Below are positions 19,233 to 27,700 of a DNA stretch of 64,000 nt, in pieces. The notes under the pieces are model-generated. The model did not search any database. It was given only the letters and a program-made list of their open reading frames with translations, and was not told the DNA's origin. The position numbers and the translations under genes are program-made. The stretch comes from Nostoc sp. KVJ3. Lineage in GTDB: Bacteria > Cyanobacteriota > Cyanobacteriia > Cyanobacteriales > Nostocaceae. Location of the stretch: positions 1,556,501 to 1,620,500 of the forward strand of contig NZ_WWFG01000001.1 of NCBI RefSeq assembly GCF_026127265.1, written 5' to 3'. The stretch's first letter is position 1. Each line of letters begins with the position of its first letter.

Positions 19233-22200
19233 ATGGTGAGTATCTTTGTCAGTATTCCCGGATATCGCATCAGCGAGGAACTCTACAATGGTTCTAGAAC
19301 ACTGGTTTATCGAGGGTATCGAGAAACTGATTCATTACCAGTAGTGATTAAACTACTGAAAAATCCTTATCCCAACTTCTCTGAACTCTTATCGTTTCGC
19401 AATCAGTACACCATTGCTAAAAATCTCAACTCACCTCTGATTGTCCAAACCCATAGCCTAGAATCCTACCAAAATGGCTATGCGCTGGTGATGGAAGACT
19501 TTGGGGGGATTTCTCTCAAAGATTATTTCACCTCTGAGCAGGGGCGATATATCGCGTCTTTAGAAGAGTTTTTACGAATTGCGATCGCACTGTGCAATAC
19601 CTTAGATGTACTTTACCGAGAGCGGATTATTCACAAAGACATCAAACCCGCCAATATTTTAATTAACCCCGAAACCAAACAAGTTAAATTAATCGACTTT
19701 AGTATTGCATCTTTACTACCACGGGAAACGCAGACACTAATCAATCCCAATGTGTTAGAAGGGACACTAGCTTATATTTCCCCAGAACAAACAGGAAGAA
19801 TGAATCGGGGGATTGACTACCGAACTGATTTTTATTCTTTAGGTGTGACATTCTACGAATTACTGACTGGAATTTTACCATTTCAATCAGACGATCCGAT
19901 GGAGTTGGTACATTCTCACATTGCTAAAATGCCTACTGCATTAGCAAACAGGGAAGAGATTCCGCAAGTAATTTCAGATATTGTGATGAAATTGATAGCC
20001 AAGAATGCGGAAGATAGATATCAGAGTGCTTTAGGTTTGAAATTTGATTTAGAAAATTGTTTACGTCAGCTACAAAATGATGGTATAATTGATGACTTTG
20101 AGATTGCGCGACGGGATGTGTGCGATCGCTTCATCATCCCCGACAAACTTTATGGACGAGAAACCGAAGTTCAAACATTACTTGATGCATTTGAGCGAGT
20201 CAGCCTGGGTGCAACAGAAATGATGCTGGTAGCTGGTTTTTCAGGAATTGGTAAAACAGCAGTTGTCAATGAAGTTCATAAACCAATTGTGCGCCAACGT
20301 GGTTATTTTATCAAAGGGAAATATGACCAATTTCAACGGAATATTCCCTTTTCGGCATTTGTGCAAGCATTCCGGGATTTAATGGGACAACTGTTAAGCG
20401 AAAGTGATGCCCAAATCCAACAATGGAGTAACCAAATATTAGAGGCTGTTGGAGACAATGGACAGGTAATTATTGAAGTTATCCCCGAATTATCAAGAAT
20501 TATTGGTGAACAACCACCCGCCATAGAATTATCAGGAACGGCGGCACAAAATAGATTTAATTTATTGTTCCAAAAATTTACCCAAGTTTTTACCAGCTTG
20601 GAACATCCATTAGTGATGTTCTTAGATGATTTGCAATGGGCAGATTCAGCATCGCTGAAGTTAATGCAGCTATTGATGGCTGATACAAAGCATCTTTTGT
20701 TAATTGGTGCGTACCGTGATAACGAAGTCAACCCAGCACATCCATTGATGTTGACTTTGAGTGAAATTCAAAAAGCACAAGCCACAATTAACACGATTAC
20801 TTTAGCACCACTGAGTCAAGTGCAAGTAAATCAGTTAGTTGCTGACACCCTGAAATGTACAGAAACTTTGGCATCGCCTCTTTCTCAATTAGTTTATCAA
20901 AAAACTCAAGGAAATCCGTTTTTCGCAACCCAGTTTCTCAAAGCATTGCATCAAGATAGGCTAATTGAATTTAATTTTCAATCAGGGTGTTGGCAATGTG
21001 ATATTGTACAAGTGATAACTCAAGCAGTTACAGATGACGTTGTGGCTTTTATGGCATTTCAATTGCGAAAACTGCCACAATCAACTCAAAATGTCTTGCA
21101 ATTAGCTGCTTGTATTGGGAATCAGTTTGATTTAGCAACTTTGGCAATTGTTTCGCAAAAATCGACAATTGAGGCGGCTGCTGATTTGTGGAAAGCATTA
21201 CAAGAGGGATTAATTTTACCGCTCAGTGATGTTTATAAGTTTTATCAAGATGAAACGGCTAATAGCTATTTTTTAATTGCCAATATAAATCAACAAATAG
21301 CTATTAGCAGTGAGCAATTAGCAAGTTACAAATTTTTACACGATCGCGTCCAACAAGCTGCCTATTCTCTGATTCCCGATAATCAAAAACAGACGACTCA
21401 TTACCAAATCGGACAATTCCTTTTACAACAGATTTCCCCAGAAGCTAGAGTTGACCGGATTTTTGAAATAGTCAATCAATTAAATTACGGAACGGCTTTA
21501 ATTAGCCAACAAACAGAACGAGATGAATTAGCACAACTCAATCTGATTGCTTGTCGCAAAGCCAAAAGTGCCACCGCTTATCAAGCCGGTCGTGAATATG
21601 CCAGCATTGGATTATCTTTGTTGGGAGAAAAGGCTTGGCAGCAACAATATGAAATGACGCTATGGTTCCATGACGAGGCGGCGGAATTGGCAATGCTGTG
21701 CGGTGACTTTGAGGCGATGGAACAGTATATTGAGACCGTCATCACACAGGCACACTCTTTACCTGAAAAAGTCAATGCTTGCCGCATTAGAATTCAAGCA
21801 AATATCTCTCAAAATAAACTAATCGAAGCCATTGAGATCGCCATACAGATTCTGCAACAGCTTGGCGTAACTATTCCAGCAGCCCCTACATCAGCAGATA
21901 TTCAAGAGTCACTGGAAGAGATTAGCGAATTGATTGGCGACAGGGAAATTGAAGATTTTGTTCACCTAAGCGTGATGACAGATACAAACACAATTGCAGT
22001 TATTCAGATTGCCAACAGTATCATGGGCGCAGCTTACCTCAGTGGCTCTCCCTTGTTGTCATTACTAACTTCATTGGCAGTCAAACTATCCCTGCGGTAC
22101 GGAAATATTTCCGCTTCAGCTTCTAGCTATGCTTACCATAGCATCATTGTCTATAATCTCTTGCAAGATGTAGATTTAGCCGTACAGTTTAATCAGTTGG

Positions 22201-24692
22201 GATTGAATGTCGTCTTAAAACTTGATGCCAAAGCGACTAAACCTGAAGTATTAATGATGCTGGGAACGTTTATCCTCCACCATAAATCTCACATCAAAGA
22301 AACGTTACCACTCTTGAGCGAGAGCTACGCGATTGGACTAGAAGTTGGAAACCTGCAATTTGTGGGATATAGTAGTCACTGTTTTTGTCTGAATGCTTTT
22401 TGGTGCGGTCAGTCCCTTGCCAGCTTAGAGCAGGATACACGCACCTACTACAATGCTTTACTGCAACTTAACCAATTAGCAACAGCCAATTACTGCCGGA
22501 TTTATTGGCAATCTATTTTAAATTTACTAGGTTTTACGAAGCATCCCACCCTGTTGTCTGGGTCAGCCCTCCAAGAAACGGAATGTCTACCCCTGCTGTT
22601 GTCTGCAAATGACCTGTTTGGGCTGTATATCTTTTATTTGTATAAGCTCACCCTTTGCTTTTTGTTTGGGGAAGTTGAGCCAGCGAACAACTATGCACTC
22701 TTAGGCAGAAACTATTTAATCGCGGCTGGGGCAACAGTCGGCGAACCTGCATTTTATCTCTATGATTCTCTGATTGCTCTGGAACTGTTGAGTCAACCGT
22801 CAGCCGAGGCATCAACAGTATTAGAGCGGGTGGCACAAAACCAAACCCAGTTACAGCATTGGGCGCACTTTGCCCCCATGAATCACCAGCATAAGGTTGA
22901 TTTAGTAGAAGCTGAAAAATGTCGAGTCTTAGGACAAAAAGCCGAAGCCATTGAGTTTTACGACAAGGCTATATCTGGAGCCAAAGCCAACGAATATATT
23001 CAAGAAGAAGCAGTTGCTAACGAACTCGCGGCAAAGTTCTACCTCGATTGGGGCAAAGAGCGCATTGCCCAAGAATACATGACGAACGCCTATTATTGTT
23101 ATGCTCGTTGGGGCGCTAAAGCCAAGATTGCCGACTTGGAAAGACGCTATTCCAAAGTTCTTGCTCCCATCCTAGAGCAAACCCGTTCTCTAGTCTCTCT
23201 TCTATCAACTAGCGAAACTATATTTGCCTTGGGGAGTGTCACATCCACCTTGTCTGTGACTTCTAGCAGTAGCAGTGTTTCGGATACCCTAGATTTAAAA
23301 ACTATTCTCAAAGCTTCCCAAACTATCTCCGGCGAAATCGAACTGGAAAAACTGCTTTCATCTTTGCTTTCCATCGTCATCGAAAATGCAGGGGCTAATA
23401 AATGTGTGTTCATGTTGTTGCGAGACGATCGTCTATTGATCAAAGGGTCAATTATTGAGGGTTCGGAGCCAGTTGTGTTACAGCACCTTCCTATTGAGGA
23501 CAGCCAGGACATTCCCCTGAAGCTGATTTACAAAGTCTTGCACAACAGGGAGAGTGTTGTGTTGCTGGATGCGATCGCTGATCCCACCTTAGCCAATGAC
23601 CCGTATATTATTCGTCAGCAGCCCAAGAGTATCTTGTGTAGCCCGATTTTGCATCAAGGTAAGTTCATGGGTATTTTATATCTAGAAAATAATTTAACAA
23701 CGGGAGCGTTCACAAGCGATCGCGTCGAACTACTCAATTTACTCTGCGCCCAAGCTGCAATTTCTTTGGAAAATGCCCAACTTTACGAGCGATCGCTAGA
23801 ATATTCCCAACAGCTAGAGCGATCGTTTGCCGAATTGCAGCAAAAATCGCAAGATTTACAACAGGCACAATTACAAATTGTTCAAAGTGAAAAAATGTCA
23901 GCTTTGGGTAATTTAGTCGCAGGGGTAGCTCACGAAATGAATAATCCCCTCGGTTTTATTGCTGCCAGTCTTAAACAAGCTAAACCCACCCTGGCTGATA
24001 TTGTTGGACATTTGAAACTCTATCAAGAAAATCTACCAAATCCAGCCGAGGAAATTATTGAACACGCCGAAGAAATCGACTTGGATTATAGCCTATCAGA
24101 CTTGCCCAAGATGATTGATTCTATGTCTATGGCGTGCGACAGGCTGAAAAACATCAGCACCAGTTTACGTACTTTCTCTCGTGCCGATCAAGATTACAAA
24201 GTGCCATTTAACATTCATGAAGGCATTGATAGCACAATTTTAATTTTGAAACATCGTCTCAAGGCAAATGAACAACGTCCCGCCATTGAAGTTGTCACCA
24301 ACTACGGTAACTTACCTCAAATTGAATGCTTTCCCGGTCAATTAAATCAGGTATTTATGAATCTGATCGCAAACGCTATTGATGCCTTAGATGAATCTAA
24401 TCATGGACGCAGTTTTCAGGAAATTAAAACCAATCCTAACTGCATTACGATTACAACATCAATCGAAAATAATCTAGTTAAAATTGCTATTGCTGATAAT
24501 GGAAAGGGGATGAATGAATCAGTCAAATCAAAAATATTTGACCATTTATTTACGACAAAAGCTGTTGGTAAAGGAACGGGATTAGGATTAGCGATCGCTC
24601 GGCAAATTGTCGAATCAACTCACGGTGGTAAATTGAGTTGTAACTCGGTTTTAGGTGAGGGTACAGAATTCATCATTGAAATTCCGGTATAA
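19233..24692 (+). CDS. Hybrid Ser/Thr-His kinase with GAF domain, unit E
   Basis: An 1819-aa hybrid kinase. The Ser/Thr kinase has HKDIKPAN and DFS. The P-loop GFSGIGKT is at about 335-342 and Walker B is LVMFLDDLQWAD. The helical region is of the subtype shared with unit F (LSLLGEKAWQQQYEMTL, LEVGNLQF). The GAF domain covers about 1358-1516. The histidine kinase has His1567 in HEMNNP, the N box NQVFMNLIANAIDAL, DNGKGM and GTGLGLAI. No PAS domain was seen. Bases 20114-21171 are nearly identical to 25669-26726 in unit F, and the last 820 bp are nearly identical to the end of unit F. The dispersed palindrome in the kinase domain has decayed here (19543-19563, GGCGATATATCGCGTC). The start follows the conserved leader hairpin. 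Confidence 0.92.
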   Translation: MVSIFVSIPGYRISEELYNGSRTLVYRGYRETDSLPVVIKLLKNPYPNFSELLSFRNQYTIAKNLNSPLIVQTHSLESYQNGYALVMEDFGGISLKDYFTSEQGRYIASLEEFLRIAIALCNTLDVLYRERIIHKDIKPANILINPETKQVKLIDFSIASLLPRETQTLINPNVLEGTLAYISPEQTGRMNRGIDYRTDFYSLGVTFYELLTGILPFQSDDPMELVHSHIAKMPTALANREEIPQVISDIVMKLIAKNAEDRYQSALGLKFDLENCLRQLQNDGIIDDFEIARRDVCDRFIIPDKLYGRETEVQTLLDAFERVSLGATEMMLVAGFSGIGKTAVVNEVHKPIVRQRGYFIKGKYDQFQRNIPFSAFVQAFRDLMGQLLSESDAQIQQWSNQILEAVGDNGQVIIEVIPELSRIIGEQPPAIELSGTAAQNRFNLLFQKFTQVFTSLEHPLVMFLDDLQWADSASLKLMQLLMADTKHLLLIGAYRDNEVNPAHPLMLTLSEIQKAQATINTITLAPLSQVQVNQLVADTLKCTETLASPLSQLVYQKTQGNPFFATQFLKALHQDRLIEFNFQSGCWQCDIVQVITQAVTDDVVAFMAFQLRKLPQSTQNVLQLAACIGNQFDLATLAIVSQKSTIEAAADLWKALQEGLILPLSDVYKFYQDETANSYFLIANINQQIAISSEQLASYKFLHDRVQQAAYSLIPDNQKQTTHYQIGQFLLQQISPEARVDRIFEIVNQLNYGTALISQQTERDELAQLNLIACRKAKSATAYQAGREYASIGLSLLGEKAWQQQYEMTLWFHDEAAELAMLCGDFEAMEQYIETVITQAHSLPEKVNACRIRIQANISQNKLIEAIEIAIQILQQLGVTIPAAPTSADIQESLEEISELIGDREIEDFVHLSVMTDTNTIAVIQIANSIMGAAYLSGSPLLSLLTSLAVKLSLRYGNISASASSYAYHSIIVYNLLQDVDLAVQFNQLGLNVVLKLDAKATKPEVLMMLGTFILHHKSHIKETLPLLSESYAIGLEVGNLQFVGYSSHCFCLNAFWCGQSLASLEQDTRTYYNALLQLNQLATANYCRIYWQSILNLLGFTKHPTLLSGSALQETECLPLLLSANDLFGLYIFYLYKLTLCFLFGEVEPANNYALLGRNYLIAAGATVGEPAFYLYDSLIALELLSQPSAEASTVLERVAQNQTQLQHWAHFAPMNHQHKVDLVEAEKCRVLGQKAEAIEFYDKAISGAKANEYIQEEAVANELAAKFYLDWGKERIAQEYMTNAYYCYARWGAKAKIADLERRYSKVLAPILEQTRSLVSLLSTSETIFALGSVTSTLSVTSSSSSVSDTLDLKTILKASQTISGEIELEKLLSSLLSIVIENAGANKCVFMLLRDDRLLIKGSIIEGSEPVVLQHLPIEDSQDIPLKLIYKVLHNRESVVLLDAIADPTLANDPYIIRQQPKSILCSPILHQGKFMGILYLENNLTTGAFTSDRVELLNLLCAQAAISLENAQLYERSLEYSQQLERSFAELQQKSQDLQQAQLQIVQSEKMSALGNLVAGVAHEMNNPLGFIAASLKQAKPTLADIVGHLKLYQENLPNPAEEIIEHAEEIDLDYSLSDLPKMIDSMSMACDRLKNISTSLRTFSRADQDYKVPFNIHEGIDSTILILKHRLKANEQRPAIEVVTNYGNLPQIECFPGQLNQVFMNLIANAIDALDESNHGRSFQEIKTNPNCITITTSIENNLVKIAIADNGKGMNESVKSKIFDHLFTTKAVGKGTGLGLAIARQIVESTHGGKLSCNSVLGEGTEFIIEIPV

Positions 24693-24702
24693 TTTAGTCC
24701 TC

Positions 24703-24740
24703 AGATCCCCGACTTCTTGAAGAAGTCGGGGATCTTTTTT
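24703..24740 (+). terminator. Terminator-like hairpin after unit E
   Basis: AGATCCCCGACTTCTT pairs with AAGAAGTCGGGGATCT, followed by TTTTTTG. This is the most perfect copy of the three. Confidence 0.7.
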
Positions 24741-24754
24741 GTTTTTTGGGAATA

Positions 24755-24783
24755 CTAATAATCTGGAAATATTCAGGATTTAG
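24755..24783 (+). promoter_or_regulatory. Leader hairpin before unit F
   Basis: A variant of the leader hairpin with AATC/GATT and GAA/TTC pairing. It is longer and less regular than in the other units. It ends 4 nt before the ATG at 24788. Confidence 0.4.
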
Positions 24784-24787
24784 CAGC

Positions 24788-27700
24788 ATGGTTAGCACTT
24801 TAGTCAGTATTCCCGGATATCGCATTAGTGAAGAACTCTACTCTGGTTCCAGAACCCTAGTTTATCGAGGATATCGAGAAACTGATTCATTACCAGTAGT
24901 GATTAAATTGCTGAAAAATCCTTATCCCAATTTCAGCGAATTGTTACAGTTTCGCAATCAGTACACCATAGCGAAAAATCTTAACTCACCTCTGATAGTT
25001 CAAACTTATAGTCTGGAACCCTATCAGAATAGTTATGCGGTGGTGATGGAAGATTTTGAGGGGATTTCTCTTAAAAATTATTTCACCTCACCAGAGACGC
25101 GATATATGGCGACTCTAGAAGAGTTTTTGCGGATTGCGATCGCACTGTGCAATACCTTAGATATACTCTACCGGGAGCGTATCATACACAAAGACATCAA
25201 ACCCGCCAATATTCTCATTAATCCCGAAACCAAACAAGTTAAATTAATCGACTTTAGTATTGCATCTTTGCTACCACGGGAAACCCAAACGCTAATCAAT
25301 CCCAATGTATTAGAAGGTACACTAGCTTATATTTCCCCAGAACAAACAGGAAGAATGAATCGGGGGATTGACTACCGCACAGATTTCTATTCTTTGGGTG
25401 TGACATTCTACGAGTTACTAACTGGAGTTTTACCATTTCAATCAGACGATCCGATGGAGTTGGTACATTGTCATATTGCCAAACTTCCACCACTTTTAGG
25501 GAATAGAGAAGAGATTCCCCAAGTGATTTGTGATATCCTCATGAAATTGATGGCAAAAAATGCCGAATCCAGATATCAAAGTGCTTTGGGACTGAAATTT
25601 GATTTAGAAAATTGTTTGTCTCAACTACAACTTTCTGGTAGGATTGAGAGTTTTGAAATTGCCAGTAGGGATGTGTGCGATCGCTTCATCATCCCCGACA
25701 AACTTTATGGACGAGAAACCGAAGTTCAAACATTACTTGATGCATTTGAGCGAGTCAGCCTGGGTGCAACAGAAATGATGCTGGTAGCTGGTTTTTCAGG
25801 AATTGGTAAAACAGCAGTTGTCAATGAAGTTCATAAACCAATTGTGCGCCAACGTGGTTATTTTATCAAAGGGAAATATGACCAATTTCAACGGAATATT
25901 CCCTTTTCGGCATTTGTGCAAGCATTCCGGGATTTAATGGGACAACTGTTAAGCGAAAGTGATGCCCAAATCCAACAATGGAGTAACCAAATATTAGAGG
26001 CTGTTGGAGACAATGGACAGGTAATTATTGAAGTTATCCCCGAATTATCAAGAATTATTGGTGAACAACCACCCGCCATAGAATTATCAGGAACGGCGGC
26101 ACAAAATAGATTTAATTTATTGTTCCAAAAATTTACCCAAGTTTTTACCAGCTTGGAACATCCATTAGTGATGTTCTTAGATGATTTGCAATGGGCAGAT
26201 TCAGCATCGCTGAAGTTAATGCAGCTATTGATGGCTGATACAAAGCATCTTTTGTTAATTGGTGCGTACCGTGATAACGAAGTCAACCCAGCACATCCAT
26301 TGATGTTGACTTTGAGTGAAATTCAAAAAGCACAAGCCACAATTAACACGATTACTTTAGCACCACTGAGTCAAGTGCAAGTAAATCAGTTAGTTGCTGA
26401 CACCCTGAAATGTACAGAAACTTTGGCATCGCCTCTTTCTCAATTAGTTTATCAAAAAACTCAAGGAAATCCGTTTTTCGCAACCCAGTTTCTCAAAGCA
26501 TTGCATCAAGATAGGCTAATTGAATTTAATTTTCAATCAGGGTGTTGGCAATGTGACATTGTACAAGTGATAACTCAAGCAGTTACAGATGACGTTGTGG
26601 CTTTTATGGCATTTCAATTGCGAAAACTGCCACAATCAACTCAAAATGTCTTGCAATTAGCTGCTTGTATTGGGAATCAGTTTGATTTAGCAACTTTGGC
26701 AATTGTTTCGCAAAAATCGACAATTGAGACGGCTTCTGCTTTGTGGAAAGCATTACAAGAAGGGTTAATTTTACCGATTAGTGATGTTTATAAATTTTAT
26801 CAAGATGAAACTGCTAATAGCTCTAATATAAATCAACAAATAGCTATTAGCAATGAGCAATTAGCAAGTTATAAATTTTTACACGATCGCATCCAACAAG
26901 CTGCTTATTCTCTGATTCCCGATGACCAAAAACAGAGGACTCATTACCAAATAGGACAACTGCTCCTGCAACAGATTTCCTCAGCAGCAACAGAAGACCG
27001 CATTTTTGAAGTGGTAAATCAATTAAATCAAGGAACTTCTTTAATTACCCAACAAAGAGAACGAGATGAACTAGCACAACTTAATCTGATTGCCTGTCGC
27101 AAAGCCAGAGCCGCTACCGCCTATCAAGCAGCTCGTGAGTATGTTGCAGTGGGATTGTCACTGTTGGGAGAAAAAGCTTGGCAACAGCAGTATGAAATGA
27201 CTCTATTATTCCATAACAATGCGGCTGAATTAGCAATGCTGTGCGGTGACTTTGAGGTAATGGAACAGTGGATTGATATTGTCATTGAGCAGGCACACTC
27301 TTTACTAGAAAAGCTCAATGTTTACCGCATTAGAATTCAAGCAAAGACCTCCCAGAATCAACTTACCGAATCTATTGCGATCGGCATTCAGATCCTGCAA
27401 CAGTTGGGCGTAAAAATTCCAGAAACACCAACACCATCAGATATTCAACAGTCAATTCAAGAGATTAGAGAACTGATTGGAGACAGGAAAATTGCAGATT
27501 TTGTTCACCTACCTGTACTGACAGATGCGAACACAATTGCTATTATCCAAATTGCCAGTAGCATCATGCCAGCAGCTTTTGGATCTGGCTCTCCATTGTA
27601 CGCATTACTAAATTCCTTGTCAGTCAAATTATCCTTGCAGCACGGAAACATATCTGCTTCAGCTTATAACTATGTTTGCCATAGCATTATTGTCTGTAAT

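Noticed and set aside
20333..26286. Identical 132-codon antisense frames in units E and F
   Set aside because: Their identity only reflects the shared DNA tract. The sense strand encodes the conserved P-loop ATPase.
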